This document shows, piece by piece, positions 36,436 to 47,462 of a DNA stretch of 64,000 bases. The notes under the pieces were generated by a model. That model made no database searches. It worked only from the letters and a program-made list of their open reading frames with translations, and was not told the DNA's origin. The DNA comes from Tuwongella immobilis (GTDB lineage: Bacteria > Planctomycetota > Planctomycetia > Gemmatales > Gemmataceae). Both the position numbers and the translations under genes were made by a program. Every line of letters starts with the position of its first letter. Positions within the stretch are counted from its first letter, which is position 1. The stretch covers positions 3,324,920 to 3,388,919 of the forward strand of contig NZ_LR593887.1 of NCBI RefSeq assembly GCF_901538355.1, written 5' to 3'.

Positions 36436-37170
36436 CTACCGACTCGCCGGTTTGTAGCCAGCCTGAATCGCATCGTCCGCCGTCTTGAAGAAAATCGCGT
36501 TCGCACTCATCTTGGTCGATTCGTAATACCGGCCACCCGGTTTGTGAAAGACCTTCGATTTGCGATTGCCGATGACACAGCCTTCAACCCATGCCGGAAT
36601 CGCAAGTTGTTGTTGGGTCGATTGTTGGGATTCCACCGCTTGCTGCTGCGTGGCCCGAAACGCGGACGGCGATTCGGTCAACGGCTCGTTGGCATCCCAG
36701 ATGCCGAGCTGTTTTTCTCGTGCGACTTTCTGCGCTACCCGCAGTCGATCGACATATTGCACATTCGGCGGATTCGTCACCAGCACGCCATGACCAGCCG
36801 CGAGTAATTCCTCGTTCAACAATCGCTCACCCAGCCAAACATACGCCCATTTCGCGGTGCTGTCCGAACTGACCGTCTCAAGAACGTCGAATTCGATGCG
36901 CACTTGCTTCCGAGTGACCGCAAGCGAGAGAAATTGCTGCGCGGCGGTGCCCCACGGTTCTTGGCCGGTCGTGTCGCGGGTCGCTTTGCGGGGCGCATCC
37001 ACGCCGATGAGCCGCAGTTCGATCGTCTGACGAGTCCCTTGCGGACGCACCCGAATCGAATTGCCGTCGTGAACTTTCACCACCTCGGCGCTGAATTCCC
37101 GCTCGCCTGCGAATGCCGACGTTCCCATTCCGAATAGCGCGAGGCACAGTGAAACACGCATCGCATTCAT
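36436..37170 (-). CDS. Exported SNase-like (thermonuclease fold) protein with degenerate active site
   Basis: This 244-residue protein has a signal peptide (SLCLALFGMGTSAFA), then an OB-fold thermonuclease domain (about residues 25-160: VVKVHDGNSIRV, ELRLIGVDAP, LLNEELLAAGHG, REKQLGIWD). A C-terminal module of about 45 residues follows, related to the Ada-like 'GNxxSKxYHxPxCxYY' metal-binding segment but lacking the cysteine (FHKPGGRYYE). Against staphylococcal nuclease, Arg35 is kept (Arg53). Glu43 is replaced by Arg61 (DAPRK for DTPE), and Arg87 aligns with Ala106. Hydrolysis by the known mechanism is doubtful. Its ATG overlaps the stop of the PLD-like gene. Confidence 0.82.
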   Translation of the reverse strand: MNAMRVSLCLALFGMGTSAFAGEREFSAEVVKVHDGNSIRVRPQGTRQTIELRLIGVDAPRKATRDTTGQEPWGTAAQQFLSLAVTRKQVRIEFDVLETVSSDSTAKWAYVWLGERLLNEELLAAGHGVLVTNPPNVQYVDRLRVAQKVAREKQLGIWDANEPLTESPSAFRATQQQAVESQQSTQQQLAIPAWVEGCVIGNRKSKVFHKPGGRYYESTKMSANAIFFKTADDAIQAGYKPASR

Positions 37171-38264
37171 GGCGAATCTCCATCTCCACGCTCAGGGGTC
37201 GGGGCATTGCCGGGTGTCCCCGGATAGAGTTTCCAGAGTCGCTCGAATTCGCGTTGATAGGTCGCCGTGATCGATTGCGAGCGAATCACCAGCATGTTTT
37301 CATCGTTGGTGTCGGCAGCGCTAAGCGAAAAATTGAAGCTGCCGGTCAATGTCGTGATGCCGTCGATGAGAATGACTTTGTGGTGCAGCTTGGCGTCTTC
37401 ATCGTCGAATTTCACGGCGATTCCCACCTTGCGAAATTCGCGGAACGGAACGAACGGCCAACGGCGAGTGATTCCATCCGAGGCATATTGGTTATCCAGC
37501 AGCACTCGCACCGCCACCCCACGACGATGTGCCCGCAAAATCGCTTCGCCGACCTCCTGCGACGAAAAGACGAAGACCATGACGTCGATTGAGCGCTTGG
37601 CGCGATCGATTTCCGCGACAATTTTGGGCAGCGGGTCATCTTTCGGGCTAAATAGCGTGGTCACTTCCGCATCGCCGAGCATCACGACGGGGTGCGGATT
37701 GTCCCACTTGCCGACCGCACGCTTGCCGAATTTTCCATCGCGATACGCATCGAAAATCGCCTCGTAATTCGCGGCCAACTCCCGACTTTCCAGCCACAGC
37801 GAATTGTTGGGGTTCACCAAGAGACACGTCTCGGTCATGTTGGTGGAGCCGGTCCAGACGCGCTTGCGATCGGCAATGAAGAATTTGTTGTGCATCAGCC
37901 CACTTTTTCGCGTGTCGGGAATGATGGTCACGCCGCCGGTCTGCAGCAGTTTCCGAGCGGCGGTATTCTTCTCGTTATTCCACCAATCGGCCTCGACCAC
38001 CAGTCGAACCCGGACACCCGCTTTCGACCGATCGACGAGACGTTGCGCCACCAAAATCAGATCGACTTCGTGAATGGCCCCATCGAGCGTCGATTCGGCA
38101 CTGTCGAAAAATCGCAGCAGATTGCGAATCAGTCCATTGGGCGTATCCGCCGATTGTGGCCCGAAAAAGATCTGAATCGGCGGCCGCTCTTCTGCTCGGA
38201 GTCGCGGCCCACTCCCGACAATGAAGACAAGACAGAGCGCGGCGGCAACCCCTCGCATGGTCAT
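37167..38264 (-). CDS. Exported phospholipase D-like (HKD) protein
   Basis: This 365-residue protein has a signal peptide (VAAALCLVFIVGSG) and two complete HKD motifs: HNKFFIADRKRVWTGSTNMT and HHKVILIDGITTLTGSFNFS, each with H-x-K-x4-D and the downstream Gly-Ser. The two-motif layout indicates a self-contained PLD-superfamily catalytic unit, either phospholipase or nuclease (Nuc-like). The start at 38264 follows AAGGGGACTG; the frame upstream lacks support. Overlap with the SNase-like gene (ATGA) suggests that both exported proteins act together, perhaps on extracellular nucleic acid. Confidence 0.86.
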   Translation of the reverse strand: MTMRGVAAALCLVFIVGSGPRLRAEERPPIQIFFGPQSADTPNGLIRNLLRFFDSAESTLDGAIHEVDLILVAQRLVDRSKAGVRVRLVVEADWWNNEKNTAARKLLQTGGVTIIPDTRKSGLMHNKFFIADRKRVWTGSTNMTETCLLVNPNNSLWLESRELAANYEAIFDAYRDGKFGKRAVGKWDNPHPVVMLGDAEVTTLFSPKDDPLPKIVAEIDRAKRSIDVMVFVFSSQEVGEAILRAHRRGVAVRVLLDNQYASDGITRRWPFVPFREFRKVGIAVKFDDEDAKLHHKVILIDGITTLTGSFNFSLSAADTNDENMLVIRSQSITATYQREFERLWKLYPGTPGNAPTPERGDGDSP

Positions 38265-38310
38265 GGCAGTCCCCTTGCCTAGCGGCAACGAATTCTTGCA
38301 CGGCGATGCA

Positions 38311-38955
38311 TCAGACGCTCAATTCCAGTTCGATAAACAGATCCGGCTGTTGCTGATAGACCTGCACCGCTTTGCGAAGCGTGTAGATGCGGGCATCGTG
38401 CCATTCGCGTTCCAGTTGCGGAATCGTTGCCATGTACGGAAAATCGAGCATGAGATCTTTCCGCAGCATCAACGCACGCACTTTGCGCACCCGTTCATCT
38501 CCGACGACCTCGCAGGTCAGAAACAGCACATAGCGTACCTTGGTGACTGGCACATTGCCATCCTGCTTAATCAAGCCGGTCACAAAATGTTCCGCCACCA
38601 CGTTCAGCACATCGTTGAGCAGATACCACCGGTCTTTTGGTTCAATGGGCAGAATCGGATTTTCGACCGTGACTTTGGCGATGGCATCCTGCAGCTTTTC
38701 GATTTTGATCTGGTTGTGGAAAATGTCCTGCAAGTCGCGTTCCAGCAACGTGCGAATCTTCAGGGTATTGTCTTCCAGCAGATTCAGGCTAACATTCAGT
38801 CGGCTCAGAAATTGCTTGGTGGCCCATTGCTGCACCGCATTGCGGCGGCCCCACCATCGACCGATCACAAACGATGCCGCGGTGGTGAGCACCAGCATCA
38901 GCACCCGCATAATCGTTTCCGAAACCCAGCTATCGACCGCCAACAAGGTCAGCAT
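38311..38955 (-). CDS. Membrane-anchored protein of unknown function
   Basis: A 214-residue protein from the ATG at 38955, which has TGGAGT about 9 bases upstream. One N-terminal hydrophobic segment (TIMRVLMLVLTTAASFVIG) is followed by a basic WWGRRN and a mainly helical, charged soluble part (LLEDNTLKIRTLLERDLQDIFHNQIKIEKLQD). I do not recognise a family. It ends 46 bp before the start of the PLD-like gene on the same strand. The 45 bp between its ATG and the divergent PPTase ATG must hold at least one promoter if the longer upstream frames are not used. Confidence 0.6.
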   Translation of the reverse strand: MLTLLAVDSWVSETIMRVLMLVLTTAASFVIGRWWGRRNAVQQWATKQFLSRLNVSLNLLEDNTLKIRTLLERDLQDIFHNQIKIEKLQDAIAKVTVENPILPIEPKDRWYLLNDVLNVVAEHFVTGLIKQDGNVPVTKVRYVLFLTCEVVGDERVRKVRALMLRKDLMLDFPYMATIPQLEREWHDARIYTLRKAVQVYQQQPDLFIELELSV

Positions 38956-39000
38956 GCTTTGGACTCCATTCACGCGTTGACCAGCCATCCGAGACGTACC

Positions 39001-39792
39001 ATGACCGGGATAGATCAGCGTACACCGATTGAATCGCTCGTCCAATGGGAATTCCTTTCGGATCCCGAATCGATCGCATCGATTCGCCCGCCGAGTCGGC
39101 CCACCGTGTGGCTTGCGCCGCTGCCGATTTCGCGGGATGAAACTGTCGATGCGGAACCGCAGGCGATCGGGTTCAACGCGAGCGAATGGCAACGGGCAGC
39201 GCGGTATCGCGTGGCGGCGGCCCGGCATCAATTCATTCGAGCGCGATCGTTTTTACGGCAAGGATTGGCCGCGATTCTCGGCTGCGATCCGGACCAAGTC
39301 CCGTTCGAACAAGCCCCGCAGCAGAAGCCCCGATTGGGAGAGCCGTTTCGGTCCGCGGGTTGGGATTTCAATTTGTCGCACACATCGGGATGGGTCATGC
39401 TGGGTGTGACGGCGACCGGGCGAATCGGTGTCGATTGCGAACGGATTCGCAATGCCGCGTTTGATGCGCTCCTGGAACGCTTTTTTGCCGCTGAGGAATG
39501 GGCCGAGTGGCAATCCGCGACGGCGACCGAAAATCGGGAGCAATTGTTCTATCAGGCATGGACGCGCAAAGAGGCCGTGGTGAAGGCGTTGAGCCGAAGT
39601 GTGCAGGAATTCGCGCAGTTTGCGATTCCGCTCTGCCCGCCGCGATCGAATCATTGGGTGCGATCATGGGAGTCAATTCCGCATCCGCCGACGGTGCATC
39701 TCGATTCGCAATGTGTACAAGATCAACTGTTTGCATCGGTGGCGTGGCTGCCAAATGACGACACCGCCGAGGAATCATCCTCGACGGTGTGA
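39001..39792 (+). CDS. Sfp-type 4'-phosphopantetheinyl transferase
   Basis: This 263-residue protein has the Sfp/AcpT signatures: WDFNLSHTSGWVMLGVT, IGVDCERIRN (Asp145 and Glu147 as Mg ligands), RFFAAEEWAEW and FYQAWTRKEAVVKALS. It transfers phosphopantetheine from CoA to carrier-protein serines. It is the only such enzyme in the window and is a natural candidate to activate the two PfaA-like ACPs (the role of PfaE), although it lies about 8.3 kb downstream of oleD and is not in that operon. The ATG at 39001 was preferred over the much longer frame upstream, which overlaps the antisense gene. Confidence 0.87.
   Translation: MTGIDQRTPIESLVQWEFLSDPESIASIRPPSRPTVWLAPLPISRDETVDAEPQAIGFNASEWQRAARYRVAAARHQFIRARSFLRQGLAAILGCDPDQVPFEQAPQQKPRLGEPFRSAGWDFNLSHTSGWVMLGVTATGRIGVDCERIRNAAFDALLERFFAAEEWAEWQSATATENREQLFYQAWTRKEAVVKALSRSVQEFAQFAIPLCPPRSNHWVRSWESIPHPPTVHLDSQCVQDQLFASVAWLPNDDTAEESSSTV
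39761..39790. terminator. Hairpin between convergent genes (PPTase and coiled-coil protein)
   Basis: Arms of 13 bases (ACACCGCCGAGGA at 39761-39773 and TCCTCGACGGTGT at 39778-39790) have one mismatch and a 4-nt loop; they overlap the PPTase stop. No T-run follows on either strand, so this is a plausible rather than a classical terminator. Confidence 0.5.
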
Positions 39793-39820
39793 AAGTCATT
39801 CAACTTTTGCGAATCTGCGA

Positions 39821-41428
39821 TTAGTTGCCATCACCCGGCGGCGGCGGAGCACCCTTTTCGACCACGGAGCCACCCAGGTAGCTGCCCGTGTTCAAGCGGA
39901 GGCCCGGCGGACGTTGCGGGATTTGGTAGCCCACGAGTGCCATAAACCGTTTGGCCCGAATCACTTCCACGCCCTTTGCCTTCGCATCGGCTTCCAGACG
40001 CTGCATTTCGCTGGTGTATTCCACCACCGCTTCGCGTCGCGGGTCGTTGGGGTTCGACGATGGCACCACCAACGGTTCGCCCAACACCAGATAATCGGTT
40101 TCATAGGCAATCGGCGAGCCGATGAGCTTTCGTGTCTTCGGATCGAGATAGCCTTGGACTTGCACGCCAACTCGGGTCAGCTCTCGAATGAACTGGGCCG
40201 TGTCGTCATTGGCATCGCCATCGAGATCAATCAGACCAGCGACCACGATTCGTTCCCGACCGCCGCCAGCCGTCCAAATCGGATTGTACAGCTTATCGGA
40301 AGGCCGAATCGGGTTGCGGATCGGATCGCGTTCGTAAATGATGCGAGCCAACGCTTGATGCGGTCCGATGAGCGAAATCACTTCGATCGCACCACGCAAC
40401 TCATCCGGAACATCCAATCGACCCGACTTGGTCAACAGCCGTTCGGTGGCCGGATCCAGCGGGGCGACTTTGACATCGCGGCTGAACAGATCGATCACCA
40501 CTTGACCGCGATAAGTCGAGGCCAATTCGCCGTTGTTGTCCGATGCAAAGATGCTGAAGCGAGTCCCGGCACGCAGGTAATCGGCGGTACCCAGGTTGAT
40601 GTAGACATTGCCTTCTTCCCGGCGTTCGATCACACCCTTCGGCTTGTTCTGATCAACGTAGGTGCGTTCCCGCTTGGCTTCCAGCGTGTCGATCTTCTTC
40701 TTCATGTCCGCAATCTGCTCTTGCAGTTTGCGTTGTTCTTCGGCGGAGTTCCGATTCGACTTGTTCATTTCGAGTTTGATTTGATCGCGCTCGGTGCCCA
40801 AGTCGTTCACTTGCTTGAAAGCGGTCATGGCGGCTTCGGTAACATCGCCCTTGGCTTTGTTGATTTGGTCCGAAAGCGACTTGACCTGGGTTTCGTAACC
40901 CTGCTTCGCCTTCGCCATTTCGCTGGTGGCGGTGTCCAACTTAGCGACCAAAGCCGACTTCTCGGCCGTGGTGTCCGTCGCCGATTTCTTTTGCTTTTCG
41001 GCTTCTTCTTTGAAGCTGGAGACCAAGTCAACCATGCTCTTGGTCGGACGCGGTGCCGGCTCGTTGCCGATCAATCGCCATTCGAAATCTTTGGAATCCG
41101 AAAGCGTCTTCAAGCCCGCAAGAATATTTTGGTATTCTTCTTGGACGGCGTCTGGATGTTGGCTGACCATCCCCGCAAAATCGTCCTGGTCGGATTTGTT
41201 TTCAATCCCCATGGCGATCCGCAAGAGAATCTTCCGAACCCGCTCTTTTTCCAAAAGGGAGTTCTTGGCTAACTTTTCTTCGTTGGCTTTCTTTTCCTTG
41301 GCAATCAGCGTTTCTTGTTCGCTGTAACCAAAATACGCCAGCGTTCCGCTGATGATCGTCGCCAAGATGAAGAAGATGAGCGTCAGCAGCATCCCAATCT
41401 TGGTTTCGCCCGACTGTTTTTTGGCCAT
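39821..41428 (-). CDS. Membrane protein with long coiled coil and C-terminal beta domain, unknown function
   Basis: This 535-residue protein starts at MAKKQSGETKIG and has one N-terminal transmembrane helix (LLTLIFFILATIISGTLAYFG). A strongly charged helical region, about residues 35-265, is rich in Lys/Glu/Gln and predicted coiled coil by heptad feel. The C-terminal half is globular, with INLGTADYLRAGTRFSIF, RGQVVIDLF and IVVAGLIDLDGDANDDT. The tail is Pro/Gly-rich. Similar one-helix, coiled-coil proteins are common and unnamed in planctomycetes. It points away from polA, with a roughly 500-bp region between. Confidence 0.75.
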   Translation of the reverse strand: MAKKQSGETKIGMLLTLIFFILATIISGTLAYFGYSEQETLIAKEKKANEEKLAKNSLLEKERVRKILLRIAMGIENKSDQDDFAGMVSQHPDAVQEEYQNILAGLKTLSDSKDFEWRLIGNEPAPRPTKSMVDLVSSFKEEAEKQKKSATDTTAEKSALVAKLDTATSEMAKAKQGYETQVKSLSDQINKAKGDVTEAAMTAFKQVNDLGTERDQIKLEMNKSNRNSAEEQRKLQEQIADMKKKIDTLEAKRERTYVDQNKPKGVIERREEGNVYINLGTADYLRAGTRFSIFASDNNGELASTYRGQVVIDLFSRDVKVAPLDPATERLLTKSGRLDVPDELRGAIEVISLIGPHQALARIIYERDPIRNPIRPSDKLYNPIWTAGGGRERIVVAGLIDLDGDANDDTAQFIRELTRVGVQVQGYLDPKTRKLIGSPIAYETDYLVLGEPLVVPSSNPNDPRREAVVEYTSEMQRLEADAKAKGVEVIRAKRFMALVGYQIPQRPPGLRLNTGSYLGGSVVEKGAPPPPGDGN

Positions 41429-41924
41429 GATTCTACTCTCTGGGGAAAGCCCCATTGGGATCACCGGTCTTTCCCGAGAGATCCCGGCACTTGAGGAGGT
41501 GGATCACAACACCGGTTTATTCGGAATGGGAGCAAGTGCCTTTTCACCAGATTACCCGGTGTGGGCACGCAGTCAATCAATTCCAAGTGGTTCCGCACCG
41601 GATCGGGATGAAAGTTCTCCCGATTATGCTGGTTTCACCATATGAAACGAGGAAACTGGACAGAATCTCGGATCATCCCGCACTCGCCTTGACAGGACCG
41701 GTAGGGATATTTTACACTTGCTGAAGATGAATCGTAATTCCTCTCAATTGAGTCCGAACTCCATTCTATCCTGCGAATCGTCCGTGTGATTGGTGGTTTC
41801 AGACAGAAACTGGTCCCGCCCCGTCTGAATCACCCGGATCGACACGAACCAGCGTGTTCCTTCCGTCGGACCGACACGAGTGAACCCTGACGACCTGGAT
41901 GGATTGCCACCCCGGATGGACGCG
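41429..41924. other. Intergenic region between the coiled-coil gene and polA
   Basis: About 500 bp, divergent. Short plus-strand frames (89-97 codons) have no recognisable protein features and no convincing ribosome site, so I call none. The region contains the promoter-like element listed separately and no tRNA-like fold that I can see. Confidence 0.55.
41689..41718 (+). promoter_or_regulatory. Sigma-70-like promoter for polA-coaE
   Basis: TTGACA at 41689-41694, an 18-nt spacer, and TACACT at 41713-41718. The -35 box is a perfect consensus and the -10 box matches 4 of 6. It would start transcription near 41725, leaving a leader of about 200 nt before polA. Confidence 0.6.
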
Positions 41925-44846
41925 ATGACTGACCCTGCCCCGCAAGTGTACCTCGTGGATGCGCATGGCCTGATCTTTCAGGTCTTTCATGCCATTTCCG
42001 GCATGACCAGCCCCGATGGTCGCCCCACGAATGCGGTGTACGGCTTCGCCCGCGATCTGATGGACATTTCCGAATCCGTTCGCCCGGATTATCTGGTCTG
42101 TGCCTTCGACCTGCCCGGAAAAACCTTCCGCTCCGATATTTTTGATGCCTACAAAGCCAATCGCTCGGAACCGCCCAGCGATCTAATCTTGCAGTTGCCG
42201 CTGATTCAACAAGTGCTGCAAGCCATGAATATTCCGTCGATCGGAATTCCTGGCTACGAGGCCGACGATGTCTTAGCCACGCTTGCCGATGCTGCCGACA
42301 AAGCGGGCATGCATGTCACCATCTGTTCGAGCGACAAAGATTGTCGGCAATTGATTCGGGATCGCGTTCAACTGCTCAATCTTCGCAAGAAAACGCGAAT
42401 GGACCGCGCGGAACTCCTCGCCGATTGGGGCGTCACTCCCGAACAGGTCGTCGATTTCCAAGCATTGGTCGGCGATAAAGTCGACAATGTGCCCGGCGTG
42501 CCCGGCATCGGCGAAAAGACCGCCGCGAAATTACTGCAGCAATTTGGCTCCATCGATGGCATCATTCAACGGATCGACGAACTCCCCAAAGGCAAAAACC
42601 GCAGCAACTTAGAAGCGGCCATCGCCTCGGGAGCGATCCATCTCAGCCGTCAACTGACGCGACTCAGCACCGAAGTCCCAATTGCGTTGGAATGGGACAA
42701 GTGGAAACGCGCGGAATGGGACTTGCCCCGACTCCAATCCTTGTTCCAAGAATTGGGCTTCCGCAGTTACGCCGAGCGCATACGCGGAAAGTTGAAGTCC
42801 GCCGGTGCCGCCGCAAATGCCACGCTTTTGGAAACAGCCGGCATTGCTTCCCGTGCGGTGACCAAAGCGAAGGCCGCCTCGACTGCCCCGGCCAAGGCCA
42901 CGACGCCGGGGTTATTTGACACGGACGATTCGGCCGATGCTGCGGATCATTCGGTCGATGTCGATTTTCCCTTTGGCGCGCTCGGTCCTTCAACAGACAC
43001 TTGGGGCGGGAACTATCGCCTCATCAATCAACTATCCGATTGGAGCGATTTCCTCGCACAATTGTCGCAACAATCGTCCTTTGCCTTCGATTTGGAAACG
43101 ACATCCTTGCGCTTCGACGAGGCTCGGATTGTCGGGTTCGCCTTCTGTTGGAATGTTGGCGAGGCGGTCTATGTTCCCGCGCTCGCCCCGCTGGGTGAGC
43201 CGACGATTCCCATCGATCGCCTGCTGACGGATCTCAAGCCGATTCTCGAAAATCCGAAGATTGGCAAACGCAATCAGAATATCAAATTCGATGCGAACAT
43301 CCTTGCGCGGAAAGGCGTTACCGTGCGAGGGATCGTCGGCGATTCTATGGTGGCGCATTACCTCTTGCATGCGGGCGAACGGTCGCACAATCTCGATGAG
43401 ATGACGCGGCAGTACTTCCAGCATGAGAATATCACCATCGAATCGTTGATTGGCAAAGGCAAAAAACAGTTGTCGATGAGCGAAGTTCCGACCGAGAAAA
43501 TCGCGGAGTACGCCGCCGAGGACGCCGATGCCGCGTGGCGATTGTGCGAGCGACTCGAAACCGAGCTGCAATCAGCGGGGTTGGATGCGTTGTATCGCGA
43601 GGTGGAAATTCCGCTGATCGAAGTGCTGGGTCGGATGGAAAGCACGGGCATTCGCATCGATGTGCCCTTCTTGAATCGGCTCTCGGGCGAAATGGCCGAG
43701 CAGTTGGAAACCCTGGAAGCGGAGATTCATCAACTCGCCGGACGCGAATTTAACATCGGCTCACCCAAGCAGTTACGGCAGATTCTGTTCGAAGAAATGA
43801 AGCTGCCGATGCAGAAGCGCACCGACACCACCGGCGAAGCGAGCACCGATCAAGAATCGCTTGAGCGACTCGGCGCATTGGGATACGAGCTTCCACGCAA
43901 ATTGATCGAACATCGTCAGATTAGCAAACTCAAGGGCACCTATGTGGATGCCCTACCGAAGCTGGTCGATCTGCAAACCGGACGGGTGCATACCTCGTTT
44001 AATCAGACGGTGGCCGCGACCGGGCGACTGTCCAGCAGCGACCCGAATTTGCAGAATATCCCGACACGCACCGAACAAGGCAAACAGCTTCGCCAAGCGT
44101 TTCTCCCTCGTGATGGGTGGCAGTTGCTGACCGCCGATTATTCGCAGATCGAATTGCGAATGTTGGCGCATTATTCCGGCGATCCGGCATTGCGGCAGGC
44201 GTTTCTGGATGATTCCGACGTTCACACGCGGGTGGCTGCCGATATTTTCAAGGTTCCCGAAGCCGAAGTGAGCAGTTTGCAGCGTCGGGTGGCGAAAACC
44301 GTGAACTTCGGTGTCATTTATGGCATGAGTGCCCATGGCTTGGCCGCTCGACTGGGGATTCTGCGCGATGAAGCCACCGGGTTCATCGATGCCTACTTCG
44401 CCCGCTATCCGCAGGTGTTGGCGTATCAAGACACGCTCTTGGCGAATGCTCGCAAAAACGGCTACGTCTCGACGATTTTGGGCCGTCGCCGCCGATTCGA
44501 TCCCAGCGTGATTCGCCCCGGTTCGACGTTCCAGCAACGCAATCAAGCCGAACGCGAAGCGATCAATATGGAGATTCAAGGATCGGCTGCCGATTTGATG
44601 AAATTGGCATTGTTGCGAGTGGATGAACAATTGCAACGCGAGCAACGTCAATCCAAGATGTTGCTCACCGTGCATGATGAGCTTGTTTTTGAGGTTCCGC
44701 CAGACGAAATCGAGACGATGGTGGGCCTGGTTCGCAACGCCATGACCACCGCGATGGAACTGACGGTGCCGCTCCATGTCGATGTCAGCATTGGCCCGAA
44801 TTGGCTGGATACCGTGGATTGGCCCCAATCGGCGGGTGCCCCATGA
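41925..44846 (+). CDS. polA: DNA polymerase I (5' nuclease, 3'-5' exonuclease and polymerase)
   Basis: This is a full-length PolA of about 973 residues. The N-terminal 5' nuclease (about 1-290) has GYEADDVLATLA, SSDKDCRQLI and GVPGIGEKTAAKLL. The proofreading domain (about 370-550) keeps its acidic residues: AFDLETTSL, NIKFDANIL and YAAEDADAAW. The polymerase has TADYSQIELRMLAHYS (motif A, about 735), RRVAKTVNFGVIYGMS (motif B) and LTVHDELVFEVP (motif C, about 916). An intact proofreading site distinguishes it from the exo-dead Pol I of some lineages. Candidate starts are GTG 41880, ATG 41916 and ATG 41925; the last is best spaced from GGATGG. Its stop overlaps the coaE ATG. Confidence 0.95.
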   Translation: MTDPAPQVYLVDAHGLIFQVFHAISGMTSPDGRPTNAVYGFARDLMDISESVRPDYLVCAFDLPGKTFRSDIFDAYKANRSEPPSDLILQLPLIQQVLQAMNIPSIGIPGYEADDVLATLADAADKAGMHVTICSSDKDCRQLIRDRVQLLNLRKKTRMDRAELLADWGVTPEQVVDFQALVGDKVDNVPGVPGIGEKTAAKLLQQFGSIDGIIQRIDELPKGKNRSNLEAAIASGAIHLSRQLTRLSTEVPIALEWDKWKRAEWDLPRLQSLFQELGFRSYAERIRGKLKSAGAAANATLLETAGIASRAVTKAKAASTAPAKATTPGLFDTDDSADAADHSVDVDFPFGALGPSTDTWGGNYRLINQLSDWSDFLAQLSQQSSFAFDLETTSLRFDEARIVGFAFCWNVGEAVYVPALAPLGEPTIPIDRLLTDLKPILENPKIGKRNQNIKFDANILARKGVTVRGIVGDSMVAHYLLHAGERSHNLDEMTRQYFQHENITIESLIGKGKKQLSMSEVPTEKIAEYAAEDADAAWRLCERLETELQSAGLDALYREVEIPLIEVLGRMESTGIRIDVPFLNRLSGEMAEQLETLEAEIHQLAGREFNIGSPKQLRQILFEEMKLPMQKRTDTTGEASTDQESLERLGALGYELPRKLIEHRQISKLKGTYVDALPKLVDLQTGRVHTSFNQTVAATGRLSSSDPNLQNIPTRTEQGKQLRQAFLPRDGWQLLTADYSQIELRMLAHYSGDPALRQAFLDDSDVHTRVAADIFKVPEAEVSSLQRRVAKTVNFGVIYGMSAHGLAARLGILRDEATGFIDAYFARYPQVLAYQDTLLANARKNGYVSTILGRRRRFDPSVIRPGSTFQQRNQAEREAINMEIQGSAADLMKLALLRVDEQLQREQRQSKMLLTVHDELVFEVPPDEIETMVGLVRNAMTTAMELTVPLHVDVSIGPNWLDTVDWPQSAGAP

Positions 44847-45490
44847 GCAAACCGATTATCGGAATTGTCGGCGGCATTGGCTGTGGGAAATCGGCGGTGT
44901 CGCAGGCGTGTCACCGTCGTGGGGCGGTCCTGGTGGAGGGGGATCGCATTGCGCATGCCTCGCATCAGCAGCCGGAAATTCGGGACCAGATTTTCGCCCG
45001 GTTTCCGACGGTTCGCGGGGCGGATGACAAGGTTGATCGCCGAAAATTAGGTGGGATCGTCTTTGCGAATCCTGCGGAGTTACGGGCACTGGAAGCGATC
45101 GTCTTTCCGTGGATTCATGCCGAGATTCGCCGCGAAATTGCCGAAGCCCAGCAGAACCCCGACATCGGTTGGATTGTCTTGGATGCGGCAATCATGTTTG
45201 AAACGGGCTGGGCCACGGAATGTGATCGAATTCTCTATGTGCATGCTCCCCGAGCGATTCGTCAGCAGCGGGTGCTGACTCGGGGCTGGTCTGCTGCGGA
45301 ACTGGTGCGGCGGGAATCGCTGCAATGGCCGCTCGCTCGAAAAGCCGCCGCAGCGCATGGTGCAATTGATAATTCCGGAAGTTTGGAGAGTTTGGAACGA
45401 CAAATCGATCATTGGGTCCAGCGATGGGAATTGATCCAACGATCCAATCGTTCTGCGTCCACGACTTCCGATGCTGATTTTCGCCCGTGA
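44843..45490 (+). CDS. coaE: Dephospho-CoA kinase
   Basis: This 215-residue CoaE has the P-loop GIVGGIGCGKS at residues 7-17. EGDRIAH replaces the usual DAD, keeping the second acidic residue. VLDAAIMFETGW and RVLTRGW follow, with conserved Arg in the lid. It phosphorylates dephospho-CoA at the 3' position, the last CoA step. The ATG overlaps the polA TGA (ATGA). The order polA-coaE-rho on one strand is discussed as a finding. CoA also feeds the PPTase encoded upstream. Confidence 0.92.
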   Translation: MSKPIIGIVGGIGCGKSAVSQACHRRGAVLVEGDRIAHASHQQPEIRDQIFARFPTVRGADDKVDRRKLGGIVFANPAELRALEAIVFPWIHAEIRREIAEAQQNPDIGWIVLDAAIMFETGWATECDRILYVHAPRAIRQQRVLTRGWSAAELVRRESLQWPLARKAAAAHGAIDNSGSLESLERQIDHWVQRWELIQRSNRSASTTSDADFRP

Positions 45491-45594
45491 ATCGACTCGA
45501 ATCACCATTCGAGTTTGATTGTCACGGATGAAACTGCCAATGGGTGTGCGAATGGGCTGGTGGCCCACCGCTTGGCAGCGTTCGTTAACCTCCC

Positions 45595-45634
45595 GGAACG
45601 ACCGATTTCACCGGCTCCCCCATCCGGTCGTTCC
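45595..45634 (+). other. Hairpin in the rho leader
   Basis: A perfect 10-bp inverted repeat (GGAACGACCG at 45595-45604, CGGTCGTTCC at 45625-45634) with a 20-nt loop ends 46 bp before the rho ATG. It lacks a T-run. It could end the polA-coaE transcript weakly or be a leader structure; rho mRNAs are often autoregulated through the leader, but that is inference here. Confidence 0.45.
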
Positions 45635-45680
45635 AACGCCTGAGTATCGACGCAACACGTCAACGAGGAGTGGACGGAAC

Positions 45681-47444
<1,764 letters not shown>

Positions 47445-47462
47445 TTGCCGCGATTTCCTACA

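Noticed and set aside
38221-39000. N-terminal extension of the PPTase (523-codon frame)
   Set aside because: The extra part is antisense to the membrane-anchored protein and has no PPTase similarity; the family length and motifs fit the ATG at 39001.
39599-41272. 557-codon plus-strand frame antisense to the coiled-coil gene
   Set aside because: His/Arg-rich translation without domains; it is the mirror of a protein with a clear membrane helix, coiled coil and ribosome site.
41352-41724. Two small plus-strand frames upstream of polA
   Set aside because: They overlap each other in different frames, have no convincing ribosome site and no recognisable features.
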